A DNA stretch of 64,000 nt from Scenedesmus sp. ARA3. Lineage: Eukaryota > Chlorophyta > Chlorophyceae > Sphaeropleales > Scenedesmaceae. The notes beneath the pieces are model-generated. The model had not been told where the DNA came from and did no database searches. It worked only from the letters and a program-made list of their open reading frames with translations. Numbering within the stretch: position 1 is the first letter of the stretch; every line of letters begins with the position of its first letter. The stretch lies in assembly GCA_004335835.1 (NCBI GenBank), contig RWJK01000982.1, forward strand, positions 138,529 through 202,528, given 5' to 3'. Both the position numbers and the translations under genes were made by a program. Shown here piece by piece: positions 13,707 to 26,409 of the stretch.

Positions 13707-16700
13707 ATGGCTGCTGCTCTCACAGGGTCAGCAGCAGCAGGGGAGGCGCTCACTCTGCGGGCGCTGGCAGCAGGCCTGCTGGTTGGCTCTGTGCTATGCT
13801 TCAGCAACATGTACTTTGGGCTGCAGACAGGCTGGGTGACCATGGGAAGCCTGCAGTCAGCCATTTTAGGTGAGGCTATAGTGCAGTGCAGCACCTGTGA
13901 GAGGCTGGTATGCGGTGTTCAGTGATAAGTGGCCTGGTGTAGCGCAGGGATTGACAATGCATCTGCTGCGCAATGTGCACACGCATTGGTGTGCACGTTC
14001 TAGGTGTGCATTGATGCTTCTGAGAGTTTAGTGAATTGCCAGAGGAGTGATGGAGTGGGTGATCATGGGCAGCTTGCAGTCAGCCATTTTAGGTGAGGCT
14101 GTGTTAGTGAGGAAGCTGCAAGGGGCTTGCTTCAAGCAGCAGGAACTGCATGGGATTATTGGTGGGCCTGTTGCAATGCAGGATTGATGTTGCATCTTCT
14201 GCGCAGCGTATTGATACAGCAGCACGAGTGGCAGGCGTCAAGTTGGGTTGTACTACATGCTCTTCGCTGAGGCTTGCATGCTGCTGCTGCCGCTGCACAC
14301 GCCATCACGCCAGGCTATGGCCTGTTCCAGGGCCTTGGAGCGCTGGGGCTGCTGACGCAGCACCTCACGGTGGCAGAGAATGTGATCGTGCAGACGACAG
14401 CAGTGGCGACAGCCACCATGCCGCTGGCAGCAGGTGCGCCGCTGTTGCTGCTGTAGCTGTAGGAACTGCATGAACCACCTGTTGCATGCAGAAAAGCCGC
14501 AAATGTGGTAAAATGATAGATTGCTGTGCAGCCGCTGCATATGCGTGAGGGTGCTGCATTTGAATGGTGTGTGCCCTGCTGTGCTGCACAGTACTGCAGG
14601 ATTAGTCGGTATCATCCCTGCACTCAGTTTGTTCACTGAAGCACAGAGCACTCGTACTGCCTGCCAGGATACTGCTTTCAAGTCTGTGTGTGTGTGCCCT
14701 GCTGTACTGCACAACACTGCAGGCCTTGTGAGCATCATCCCTGCACTTGGCCTGCTCACTGCAGCACATAGCACTCATACTGCCTGCCAGGACACTGCTT
14801 TCAAGTGTGTGCGTGTGCACTGCTGTACTGCACAACACTGCAGGCCTTGTCGGTATCATCCCTGCACTCGGCCTGCTCACTGAAGCAGAACATCCAGCTG
14901 GGCCCATCCTACTAAGCCCCTGGCAGCTGCTGGCGTGGTGCAGCAGCCTGGCTTTCTTCGGTGTGTTTGTGGCGGTGCCGTTGCGCTACCAGACAATCAT
15001 TCGGGAGCAGCTGCGCTTCCCTTCTGGGACAGCCACAGCTAGTGTGATCCGCACGCTGCATGGCGTGCCTGAACCTACAGCAGCAGCAGGGTCTGGCACT
15101 GCTGCTGGTGCTGGTGCTGGTGCTGCTGGTGCTGCTGCTGCTGATAGGTTTGGTGGTGGTGGCAGCAGGGAGGCTGGAAGTGGTGGTGCTGCTGGTGCTT
15201 GGCGCAGCAGGAGCAGCAGCAACAGCCGCGCTGACCTGGAGGGGGCACTGCAGTTGGTGGGTGTGCAGATGGCCTAGCTGTTTTGTCTTTGGCGGACTGT
15301 TCTGACATCATTGTGGATGACAGTTGCCAAACAGCATTCTGGTTGCTGAGCCAAGCTGGTGCTGTGTCATTTTGTGCACTTACCTGTGTCTGCTTGTGTA
15401 TCTATCTATGCACGATGCATTCTCGAGTCGGTTGACTGTGAACCGTCACTAAATTCACTTTCATTTGTGCATGTTTTCTTGCTGGCACTGTAACAGGAAA
15501 CTGCCGCAGCAGACGATGCAGTGCTGCTGGCAGGCAGCACGTCATCAACAGCAGCAGCAGCAGCAGCAGCATCGCAGGCAGAGGTGCAGCTGCTGCGGCA
15601 GCAGCAGTGGAGGCAAGGGCTGCGGCTGCTGCTGTGGTGCTTTGCCATCTCAGGCGCCTACTGCCTTGCAGCAGCATGGGTGAAGCCACTCAGGTGACCC
15701 AGCAGTACAGTTGCAGTTGTCCTGCCTTATACCTTGTTTGAGGCAGCAGTACAGTTGCAAATCCTCTGCCTGATACCTGAACGGGGATAGCAGTACACTA
15801 CTGGTGTTGAAGCCAACCTGCTTGCCTAACACAGGTGCATGCGCCGTTGGCCTAGCGCAACTGCTGGCTATGGTCAAGCGCAGGGATCCAAGATTCTTGG
15901 CTGAGTGCTGAGCTCCCCCTGTCATGCCTTGTTGTCCGCTGTCTGCTGCATGCTGCAGTGTGCTGCCTGTGTTTGACTGGCTGGGCCTGCCAGGGCTGAC
16001 TGCCTGGGGCTGGGTGCTGCAGCCTTCCCCTGGCTACATTGGACAGGTGGGTCCCCGCGCAGCTACCAGGATACCAGACCATCTTTTACTGCAATGCAAG
16101 CAGAGGATGGGGTGTCAACAAGTTTGAAGGTGTTTCTTGAATGTTTTCTGCTGTTGTTGCTATGTTGTTGTATGCCTAGGCTCACCGCCTGGGGCTGGGT
16201 GCTGCAGCCTTCCCCTGGCTACATCGGACAGGCGAGCCCCTGCGCAGCTACCAAGTTACCAGGAAATCCTTTACTGCAATGCGAACAGAGGATGGGACGT
16301 TATCAAGCTTTGGAGGTGTCTCCTCATAAGAAACTGCTGCTGCTGCTGCTGCTATGTCCTGGTATGCCTAGGTAGTTGCAGCAGTGCCTAGGTAGTTGCA
16401 GCAGACAAACCTGTTGCTGTGCTGCATTGTGCTGCTGTTGACGCTACCTCGGCGGGCTGTTGTGACAGCGGCAGCCCAAGTGGATGTCACCTGACTGCAA
16501 TTGTCATTGTTGATATTTTCATGTTATGTTGCTTTCCTGCAGGGCATGATCATGGGGCCAAAGACTGCATGGTCAATGATGGCAGGCGCTGTTGTAGGTG
16601 CGCACACACCTTGTGACACATGTTGAACTTTACACCAAGCCTGTTGAATTGACATGCAGCTGTGATGGGGCAGTCCCCAAGTGGTTTGCGTGTCTCCGGT

Positions 16701-16882
16701 GCGCAGCGTAAGCATGCGTGCAACGCAACGCAGGCTCAGTTTGCAGTCTTGCCTGTGCAGTCGAGATACACTTGCAGCTGGCACCTCTACTGGCTCGTCC
16801 AACACACGCTTAGGGTCTGCGGCTTATCATGCTGCGTTGGCGTTGCCCTGCGTTCACGTCGTCTCTCATTTGCCTCATATCC

Positions 16883-16956
<74 letters not shown>

Positions 16957-19900
16957 CTTAGGATGGGGTGTGTTGGGTCCCAATGCAAAAGCCCGAGGCT
17001 GGGCCCCCGGCCCCATCAAAGATGCAGAGACTGGAGCAGCAGGCTGGCTGCTGTGGGTGTCCCTGGGCCTGCTGCTGGGTGACTGCTTTTCAGAGCTGGG
17101 GCTGCTGCTGCTGCAAACTGCGGTGGACAAAGCCAGCAAGGCGAACTGGCTGGGGGGGTTAGGGTCTGCAGGGCGTCATGGTTGTGTGTCTGGGAGTTGT
17201 TTGAGAAGCCGGAGAGCTGCCGAGGCAGCAGCAGCAGCAGCAGGTGACTATGCCAAGCTCAACAATGCTGATCCAGAGCTTGGGACGGCGGCTGGCGGCT
17301 TAGGGGCCAGCAGCAGCAGTGGCAACAGCAACGGCATTGTATCAGCGCAGATCTGCCTGGAGCTCAGCCCCACAGGCAGTGCCAATGGCTTACAAGATGC
17401 AGATGTTCCGGCTGGTGCAACAAACAACAGCAGCAGTAGTACATATGATACCAGTGCAGGCAGCATGCAGCAGCCGCAGCAACTTGCTAGCAGTCGCACA
17501 GGCTGGGCAGAAGATGGCAGCAGTGCTGCCAAGCCACATGATGCCGGCAGCAGCAGCGACAGTGGCGGCTGGATGCTGTCAGTAAAGTTCTGGCTGCCAG
17601 GCCTGCTGCTGTCGACAGCGCTGTGCAGCGGCATCCTGGGGCCGGGGCTGCCGCTGGGCATGCCACTGCACGAGCCACTGATTGCGGTGAGTTCCTTTGC
17701 TGCAGCTCTTTGTTTTTATTCGGCTGTTGTTGCTGCTGTCATTGGGTGTGCCCCTGCACACCGAGCCGCTGATAGCGGTGAGTTCCTTTGCTGCAGCTCT
17801 TTGTTTTTATTTGGCCATTGTTGCTGCTGTCATTGCATGTGCGCCTGCACGAGCCGCTGACTGGGGTTGGTGCCACGATGTTTTTGTCAAACATGTAATG
17901 ATGCTGAGTGTGCAGCGGCATCCTGAGGCCGGGGCTGCCGCTGGGCATGCCACTGATCGCGGTGCGTTGGTGTGGTGTTGCAGCTGTTTGACGTTATATG
18001 GACTGGCTGTATATTGCTGCTGCTGCTGGGCATGCCACCGCACGAGCCACTGATTGCGGTGAGTTGGTGCGGTGCTGCAGCTGTTTGACGTTTCATGAAT
18101 CGGCTGTTGTTGCTGCTGTCATTGGGTGTGCCCTTGCACGAGCCGCTGATTGCGGTGAGTGGCACGATGTTTGTCGAACATGTAATGATGAGTATGCGGC
18201 GGCATCCTGGGGCCGGGGCTGCCGCTGGGCATGCCACTGCACGAGCCGCTGATTGCGGTGCGTTGGTGCGGTGCTGCTGCAGTGTTTGACGTTGTTTGAA
18301 CTGGGCTGTATATTGCTGCTGCCGCTGGGCATGCCGCTGCATGAGCCGCTGATAGCGGTGAGTTGGTGTGCTGCTGCAGCTGTTTGACGTTGTATGAACT
18401 GGCTGATATATTGCTGCTGCTGCTGCTGGGCATTCCGCTGCATGAGCCGCTGATAGCGGTGAGGTGCCTCACGTACATGATATTTTGAGGTGCTGTCGCA
18501 GCTTTTTAGGGGTGACAGGCGGACCCAGGTCCTGCTCCGCATGCATACCTTTCATTGCCGCACTTCCTAAGCAACAGCATGTTTGGAGATAGTGTTGTGC
18601 GTTAGTGGACGCGTACGGCTACCTGCAGTCCGTTGACACCGTCACCGTGTGTGTAATTCTTGCCTTTGGTGTTGCTTTTGACTGCAGGTGGTGGTGGCGC
18701 TGCTGGTGGCGCTGCTGGCGGTGCGGGCGCTGGGGCAGACTGACCTCAACCCAGTCAGTGGGGTGGGCAAGATATCACAGGTGCGGTTGAGAAGTAACAT
18801 GTTATGTAACAAGTGCTATGAATGCTGCTAAGACAGGCAATGGCAGTGGTGCTTGATGCCCTCCTCACACAACAGCTGCCTCCTGCCAACAACTGTTTAT
18901 GGACTGATAGAATGCAGCTGCTGCTGGTTCATATGGTTTGCCCTTTGTCTCTTCAGCTGTTCTGCGCTGCCGCTGTCCCTGGTGCTGCTGGTGCTGCGCT
19001 GCAGCTGGTGTTTGCTGTGGTGTCTCCTGGCGCTGTGGTGCCCAACCTGGTGGCAGGTGCCATAGCAGAGGCTGGCGCACAGCAAGCTGGCGACCTCATG
19101 CAGGCAAGTGATGAGTAATGGCGCCTTCTGATCGCGTGCTGAGGCTTGCTCGACGTTGAAAGTGTCAAGCTATGCTGCACGTGGCTACTAAGTTTGCGGC
19201 AATACTTGTGATGAGCATGCAGGCAGTGTTGCTTGCAGGAAAGGCACCGCAGCCGCTGGGCGAGTCATCTTCAACTTTCTGCTGCTGTGCTTGCTGCCCT
19301 GCTTGCAGGACTTCAAGACAGCGCACCTGCTGGGTGTGGCTCCTTCCTCGCAGCTGCTGGCCATGCTGCTGGGCTCTGCTGCCTCTGTGCCGCTGTCTGT
19401 GGCGGCCTACCTGCTGTACACCTCGGCATGGCAGGTGCCAGGGCCGGTGCTGCCTGCGCCCATGGCTCTCATCTGGCTCAACATGGCCAAGCTGGTAAGC
19501 TGGGTGCAGAATCTGGGTGTTAATATGTGTTTGTGCGTGTTTGTATGTTAGGGTTAAGTGGGCAGGTGATGCTGCCTGCGCTCATGGCACTGATCTGGCT
19601 CAACATAGCCTTGTGTTTGCTGATGTGTGTGGTGGGTGGCGCTGCCTGTTGCCTGCTACATGGGCATGCCGCACAGGAGTGTGAGCGGCAACTGTTTCAA
19701 AGGGAGGTACATGGCTCGTCCAGAGCCGAACGTGCTGTCTTCTGTATGCATGTGTGCTTCCTGCAATCATTGCAACATGATGTTGTGCATCTGCTGGCAC
19801 TGCAGGTGAATGGCGGGAAGCTGCCAGACCATGTGGGGCCCTTCTGTGCTGCAGCAGCAGCCATCGCAGCAGCTCTGCCAGTGCTGCAGCACCTGCTGCA

Positions 19901-20423
19901 GCGGTACAAGAAGCGCCAGCAGCTGCAGCAGCCAGCCGACACCGCTGGCGTTGATGAGGCGCTTCTTGTGACACCCGGGTACTACGTTGATACTCGGAAG
20001 TGCAGCGATGATGGCAGTGCTGCTGCAACAGCAGCAGCATCGTCATCATCAACAGATCGCAGCCAGCAGTTCAACTACCTACACCAGCAGCAGCAGCAGC
20101 ACAAGCGCTCACACCCAACAGCTGCCATCAAGGCCTGTCTCACGCAAGCCAGCCGGCGGCTGCTGAACACGTGGCGCTCCCGCACAGCAGTAGATTGGGT
20201 GCTCGCGCTGCTGCCGAGTGGCGTTGGCTTTGCTGTTGGGATGTACTTAACTGCCAACTGGACACTGCCGCGCGTGCTAGGGAGCATTGTGGATCAGGTT
20301 TGGCTGCTGCTGAGTCCCAGCAGCCATGCTGCCTTCATGATGGTGACTGCGAGTGGGCTGGTGCTGGGGGAGGGCTGTGCCTCTGTGGTGACGGCTGTGC
20401 TGCACGCAGTGATCGGCAGATGA
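13707..20423 (+). CDS. OPT-superfamily (oligopeptide / YSL-type) transporter
   Basis: Proton-coupled membrane importer family for small peptides or metal-nicotianamine-type chelates; substrate cannot be read from sequence. Eleven exons: 13707-13869, 14272-14433, 14844-15256, 15497-15693, 15959-16046, 16543-16597, 16962-17686, 18688-18780, 18957-19103, 19309-19494, 19806-20423; all phases close (948 residues). Family blocks in order: SNMYFGLQTGWVTMGSLQSA, TVAENVIVQTTAVATATMPL, GLVGIIPAL, VPLRYQTIIREQLRFPSGTA, PSPGYIGQGMIMGPKTAWSM, GQTDLNPVSGVGKISQ, VAGAIAEAGAQQAGDLMQ and C-terminal SGLVLGEG. Many hydrophobic helices separate them. Exon 7 carries a long Ser/Ala-rich hydrophilic loop. Intron 9 has a GC donor (CAG/GCAAGT at 19103). 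Start chosen at the ATG just before the first conserved helix; the frame is open back to 13200. Confidence 0.93.
14050..14100 (+). repeat. Exon-edge echo of OPT exon 1 donor
   Basis: Copies the exon 1 end (13835-13875), with cagtcagccattttaggtga including the donor GTGAGG, 230 bp downstream in intron 1. Confidence 0.95.
14590..14843 (+). repeat. Two acceptor echoes of OPT exon 3
   Basis: The sequence tgcag followed by the exon start encoding GLVGIIPALSL begins at 14600 and 14723 before the real exon start at 14844 (periods 123 and 121 bp). The intervening intron sequence, including ctgcctgccaggatactgct, is repeated as well. Only the third copy continues into the long downstream reading frame. 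Confidence 0.95.
16180..16330 (+). repeat. Echo of OPT exon 5 3' half with intron, donor changed to GC
   Basis: Copy of about 16002-16150: accgcctggggctgggtgct through ggctacatcggacag, then GCGAGC where the original has GTGGGT. The following ~100 bp of intron are also copied. Unit about 180 bp. Confidence 0.9.
16884..16955 (+). repeat. (CTG)n tract abutting OPT exon 7 acceptor
   Basis: About 23 CTG units, almost uninterrupted, ending 6 bp before the acceptor AG at 16960-16961. It takes the position normally held by the polypyrimidine tract. Confidence 0.95.
17740..18470 (+). repeat. Eight-copy donor echo array of OPT exon 7
   Basis: The exon 7 end (encoding PLGMPLHEPLIA, real donor 17687) is followed by copies ending near 17777, 17860, 17960, 18058, 18153, 18258, 18357 and 18460, each resembling gagccgctgatagcg, most followed by GTGAG or GTGCG. 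Two copies (about 17910 and 18200) include a longer piece of exon (gcatcctggggccggggct). Spacing is about 85-105 bp. Confidence 0.95.
19556..19612 (+). repeat. Exon-edge echo of OPT exon 10 donor region
   Basis: Copies 19436-19486 (gtgctgcctgcgcccatggc... through ctggctcaacatggcc) but diverges before the donor GTAAGC. Confidence 0.85.
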
Positions 20424-20487
20424 GGATGTGCCTTGCCCTGCTGTCAACTGAGCTAGTGTGCAGAGGGTTGAAGAACGTTGATGCAGC

Positions 20488-20600
20488 CATGCTGCAGTCA
20501 TGAAGTGACTGCCAGTGAGCTGGTGCTTTGGGAGGGCTGTGCTGCTGTGGTGACAGCTGTGGTGACAGCTGTCATTGGCAGATGAGGCTGCACCTAGCTC
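20488..20600 (+). repeat. Echo of the OPT stop-codon end in the 3' flank
   Basis: Copies the last ~90 bases of the coding region (20335-20430): gtgactgccagtgagctggt through attggcagatgaggctg, stop codon included, with one internal 15-bp repetition of ggtgacagctgt. Confidence 0.9.
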
Positions 20601-23600
20601 TAGTGCTGTGAGCATTCAAGAACGTTGCAGGTGCAGCAGGTGCGTGTTCCTTCAGTTGACCGACGATTATAGCACAGTTGCAGGTGTTGTGGTGGTTTAG
20701 GGTTGTTCTTTAAAGTCGGACGCAGCCACTGACACTGCAGGGGTTAGCGCCCAGGAGGCGCCGGTATGCTTCTGGCACCAGTCAAGCATGAAACCTTGGC
20801 AAATGCCAATACATGTGCTGCAGACCAACTGCTCAGTTTTTATTGCGCCTCGAGGCAGAGCTCCACACACAATAACTCGCAAACACAGCGACGCCATCCT
20901 TCAGGTGCGCGTGCCGGGACTTCAGGCGCTTTGACGGTTCACCTCGCTAGGCATCCTCTTCTTCTGGTGGTGGCCTTGCATTGCACTTTGCATATGCTTT
21001 TGCTTGACACCAACTGTAACAAGCATTCTTATGCTTACACCCTTAAACACACGCTGAATGATGGGCAGTGCAAGTGTACCGGGTTGTGTTACATCATGAT
21101 GGCGTCCCCTCACTGCACACTATGCAACGCCGTTGTCGGACACAGTTGCAAGAGCTCTCGAGACTGCCAGCCAATCGACCACCACACACCCTGCAGGTGA
21201 CTGCCAAGCCTCTTTTGGCTGCTGCAGACGCCAGGGCCGTGACGGTCACACTGCAAGACCTAACGCAACATTGCAGCCTTGCCAAGGCGAACCACACAAG
21301 GGCAGCATGTACCCTTCAACGCTCATCAACACCGTTGAGTTTGTCAAAGGCGCGACAAATGTACACGTGGGTTGAAACGCCATTTAATCCTAGCCCTCAT
21401 AGCAGCAGCAGCAGCAGCTGCTCCTGCCCGCGTCTGGCTTAGGGGGCGGCCGCCACAAAACTTCAACGTCGCACTGGTAGCGCTGCCACAAGTTGCACAC
21501 ACCAACAAATGACAGCTCAGTGCGCACAGGAAGCATGCACACGCCAACAAACCTATTTCCTCTGCAGCCAAGCTGCTGCCTTGCTGCACCGACCACTCAA
21601 CCAGCAAACACTTGGGGATAACACAGGCACTGCAGCTGCAGCTGCAATGCCCCCCGCCAGGCAATAGAGGTTTTTACCCTAAACTAGAAACAGCAGTACC
21701 ACCCCCAAGAGCTAGCAGTTAGTGCACCTTGAAGCTGCATTACTGTACACGCGTACATCAGCAGCTGCGCGCCCCCTGTTGACGAAAAGCACGGTGCTGT
21801 GCATAGCCTAACCGAAAACGGCAACCTGCAACCGGAGCAGCGCTGTCGCAACCTTGCGTCACTGGTGGAGCAGATGCCCGCGGAACAGACACAACACGCA
21901 GAACCCTTGAGTTGTGGAATTGCTGAGCCCAGCCCCGTCCCAACTCGATGTCAGGTACCACAGCACAATGGCTCCAAACATGATGGGGAGCAAAGCATTT
22001 CAACTAAATACCGTCGCGAAGATCTGCCGCCGCACTATGTTGCAAGGAGGCAGATCTACCACAGTTCACTGTCACGCTGCGTGGCAGCTTACAACGTCAC
22101 GAATGCCCCAAACACGACACAACCACCGTTGTTCTGACGCGGTCCATGCTTCGTGCGATTGAGCTGTGCCTCTATGCTGATTGTGAAACTAATGCAGAAA
22201 AGAAGCATACGCAACTATGAAGGCTCTTTGATCAAAACACACACTACAGTGTCCCTCCACAACTCACAAAGCCAGCTAAGCAACAGCCAGCAGCCGCAAT
22301 TGGACAGACAAAAACAATTGCCATCCCCTCAGCACCTGGTCAGTTGCGCTGCAATAAAACAACAGAGTACTAAGCAGTCGGCTGTACTGTCCCGAGGCCT
22401 TGCCGCACACCTGATATAGCAAAAGTATAACCAACAGCACCACACCTGCGGCTTCCTGCTGCTGCCCTATGCTGGTGAGCTGCGCAGTGGAAAACAGAAA
22501 CTGTGCAACAGTGCAAACATGGCATGCAGCCACATGCACACGCATGTGAACAGGTGCCCTAGTAGGCCCACTCACAACAAGCGCTGTGCACGCGCGCGCG
22601 CTCCACAAAACACACGAAACACAGCGCAGGCATCAGCAGGCTGACGAGCCTCATGCCGCACTTGCAGGTCCATTGTGCTGCTGCCTGCGGCAGGTGCTTG
22701 TGCTTCGCTGCTGCTGACCGCACTCCTGAGCACAGTACTGGGCTGAATGCATGCAGCTCAACTTCTGAAGCGTACACAAGCATGGTTCAGCAGGCTGTTG
22801 TCCATCACCTGAGGCCCCCAAGCCTCCTGCAACCCCTGCCAGCCATCAACACCCTTGCAAGCTCTCTTGACCCCAAATCAAACTTTGACCAGAGTTGACC
22901 ACCAAGCCGATCTTTGACCAGAGTTGACTACAGCCCGTCTCGGCGATGTTGGCACAGCTGGCACATACTAGCCCAGGACGCTGCGCTGGCGTAATGGTGC
23001 ATGTTGAGAAATGCTGCATAACGCGACAGCAGCAACAGGAGCGCAAGATAGCTGAAGGAATAATCACGCCACTGACATGCACAGTGCGACCATTCTCCAC
23101 AGGATTTCACAACTAGCCGCAAAAACCCGTGTGCTGCACACCCCCCAAAATAACACGACACCGTTCTCCTGGTGTGCATGTCTCGACAGTCGCTATCGGG
23201 CGCCTGCGGCACAAGTAACAAAGCAACCACGGACCACACCACTGCTCTAGTCTGAGAGCTGGTTGTCAACCCAACCCAACAAGCTGCACACAGCATACTA
23301 TACTGATTCAAAACCTGTGTGCGGCCCCCTGTCAAAGCCGAGAACAAACGAGCTCGCCGGCACTGACGACAATTTGTATGTGATTTCGACAGCCTGTTCT
23401 GTACTGCCCTACCATGCAGCGGTACAATGCACCTCTGTGCCCTGTGCCTCAAGCCGAAGCAACACCCACCTACCTAGATGATGCAGCAGGAGCAGCGCCT
23501 CCCATCAGGCCGCACTTGCTTCTCGCAATCCTCGGATGCACAATGCACACAGCCGCATTCCCAACAGACCTCTGCACAAGCGTCACGACACAAAGCATTG

Positions 23601-25649
23601 CAGCTTGCCACAGCAAGGCTGCGGCCATGCCATGCTGCCTGCCGCCTGCGCTGCATGATCCCCCAGCCCCCATCCCATCCCAGTTGCCAAGCTACGCGTG
23701 AAGCCGCCTGAAGAGGATAAAGGATGCAGCAGCAGCAGCCTCACCCGGGACCCCGTTCCTCTGCTGTTGCTGCCAATAAAAAGCGCTGTATACTGACAAC
23801 CATACAACTATCGCAGCGGGGCAGCCGCAAGCAGCGGAAGCCACTGCCTGCCGTGCCGCCGCCCAGCAGCAAGGCTGCTGCACACATTCCACCGCATCTG
23901 CGCAGCAGCAGCAGCAGGAGCAGCAGCACCTGCACAACCACATGCATGCATCAGCAGCACCTGCACAACCACATGCATGCAGCAGACGTGTAACTTGCAG
24001 CAAAAAGATGCGCCTCAAATGCTCCAGGCAGAGCAAGCCACGCATAGCGACACACAGCAGAGCGTGCAGGAACTGCAGCGGCACCCCGCCCTGGCGCCTC
24101 GCGTACACCGCACAAGTGCAATGCTTTAAGATAGGATCGTTGACCTCTGTTTGTGCCTCATCCCTATCCCTAAAATGCAGCTTGAGGGAGGCCCAAGCAT
24201 GCACTCAAACCAGCCCCACATGCCCGCAGCCTCAAGATACCACAGTGGCGTCGTGTGCCGCCAATGCATTCAACTCGTAACAATTGTAACAGTTAGTAAC
24301 AGTTACTGACAATGTTGGCTGATGCTACTGTCGTCGGAGCCTGCTCTGCGCCTGCAGCTGGTTGGACAAGTAAAAGCAGAACTGGATCAAGTGTGTGTGT
24401 ATGTGCACGAAACAGCTGCACATGCTCCAGCACTTTAGCACAACCGCAGACATCAACGCATCACATGTTGCTCCTGCTGTCCTAGAGTTACGCAATGGGA
24501 AGCCTTTGCAGCACAAGGTGCAGCTCAGCTTCGGGGTTCAACACAACAAATAACATGCAGTGCAGGTGTGAACGCAAGTCTTTCCAAGCACACATACATA
24601 CACACACATGCAGCACAAGGCTGTGGCGCCCCACATGTGCCATGCAGCATGCGCCTCTGCTGCCACTACTGCTGAGAAAGTGGCCAGTGATGGTATGGCA
24701 ACAACGCAACTTATCCTACACCGCCGCCGCCGCCGCAGCAGCAGCAGCAGCAGCAGTTGCGCTGTGCTACCACGTTACATCACACATTACATCACACCCA
24801 CAAGCCTGTAGCAGCACACCTCCAACACATCATGCTGCTGAGGCCAGCCACCAAAAGACAAGTCACACATACCTCATGCATTGTTTGTTTGCATGCATAC
24901 CAGTCGCATTCAATAAAGCAGCCCCGGGGGTGCATGCATGGGTTGTGACAGTGAGAGCAGTTATAACAGTGTGTTACTAACAACCACAGCCCAGCAGGCT
25001 TCCGCCGGCACACCCTCAGCCCCCATTGTGCCTACCCAAGCAGCTGTTTGGCCGCCGCCCGCCCTGTTCCCTGCTGGCTGCTACGGCAGTGCTTCTAGAC
25101 AGAGCAGTGGACACAAGTTGCACAAGAAAGAGCTTCACACGGAGCTCCGATGGTGTGCATGGTCCGGCAACAGAGACATTCCGGGCCACAACACATCCGT
25201 TGCATTGTAGGACGCCGCTGGTGAACTTGTCATGTGCACCAGCACACAAGGTGCAACCACACGGCAGTGTGGCCGGCGTTGCATCACTGCCGCGCGGTGC
25301 GCGCCTGCAGCAGCAGCACCTGCAGGCACAAGACGGCAGCAGCAGCAGCAGCAGATGTCAGAAGTAGGCAACATGCCATCACGTAGCACGGCTGCATCAG
25401 CTGCGACTACTGCAGCACACTTGCATGCCAGCGCTTGAATTTCAGCCGTGTCCAGTCTGCCGCAAATGTATGCACGCATGGTACATACGCCTGTATACGC
25501 CAACGCACCTGCTGCTGCAGCAATGCAGCACGGGGCAAGCCCCAGAATGCTGGCCCACCTGCAGCTGCTGGTGCACACGTCTCTCACGCTGCATGACACT
25601 ATAACATCATACATATCAAGCAATCAAATGGAGGGCCCCTTGCACACAC

Positions 25650-25705
25650 ACCTGCAACTGCTGCACCACTAGGTCAATGCCGGGCCTCATTGCGGGCTCA
25701 TGCGC
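25650..25705 (-). repeat. Exon-edge echo of kinase last exon
   Basis: Copy of 25797-25855 (encoding AHEPAMRPRIDLVVQQLQ) downstream in the transcript: ctgcaactgctgcaccacta through cattgcgggctcatg, with GTGTGTG after it. Confidence 0.95.
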
Positions 25706-25724
25706 CCAAATCCAAACCCTGTGC

Positions 25725-25775
25725 GCCCTAAACCCTGCGCGCGCAAACCTAAACCTAAACCCAAACCCTAAATCC
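25725..25775. repeat. Telomere-like CCCTAAA block between echo and exon
   Basis: Contains gccctaaaccctgcg, aacctaaacctaaaccc and aaaccctaaatcc between the kinase last exon and its echo. Degenerate copies of the TTTAGGG telomere type. Confidence 0.8.
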
Positions 25776-26377
25776 TGTGCTGTTCAGGGAGCGCACCTGC
25801 AGCTGCTGCACCACTAGGTCAATGCGGGGCCTCATTGCAGGCTCGTGTGCCCAGCAGCAGCTGAGCACTTCCGCATAGGCCGCAGGCATGCCCGCTGGCA
25901 GCGGCGGCCTGAAGCCCTCGCACACCCTGCGCGCAGCAGAACAAAACACAGCATGGCGCAGGACGCAGCAGGCAGCAGGCGAGGATGGATGTTAGCTGGC
26001 GGCCCCGCACATTTAAACTGTCGATAGTGCGCGCATTGGTGTGTGCGCTGGCGGCGTGCACAGTTCCTGAAGACGCCTGTGCAGTGGCTGTCTGCGCTGC
26101 GGGTTTGATGCAAGCGCCATTGCAGCACCCATACAGCAGCAACTTGCTCGGCACCCACGAACATCCTAGTCACAATCGCTGCTACCCTTGCATGCTTTGA
26201 AGGGTGCAATGTCTCTGTGCACGCAGCACTCACTTTGACACGATGTCTGCGGGGGTCATGCCTGTGTATGGCTCCTGGCCGGTGAACACGGTGTACATGA
26301 GCAGCCCGAATGCAAACACGTCTGCGGCCAGCGTGATCTTGTCGCCCTGGGGGAAAACGCGATTGCAATGCACGGCG

Positions 26378-26409
<32 letters not shown>

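Larger units (their letters stand above)
20424..25754. other. Gene-poor 5.3 kb, no gene recognised
   Basis: Lies between the OPT stop and the kinase stop. Contains the OPT stop echo (20488-20600), a short CAG run at 24736-24756 and an echo of the kinase last exon at 25650-25705. Open frames on both strands are short, low-complexity and without recognisable motifs. Additional 3' exons or UTR of the kinase gene could extend in from the right. Confidence 0.45.

Noticed and set aside
14274..14456. Independent small gene at OPT exon 2
   Set aside because: It is an internal exon (TVAENVIVQTTAVATATMPL) with phase-matched junctions on both sides.
23692..24204. Minus-strand 170-residue Cys/Ala-rich open frame
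   Set aside because: Low complexity produced by CAG/CTG-rich DNA, with no recognisable family and no clear splice context.
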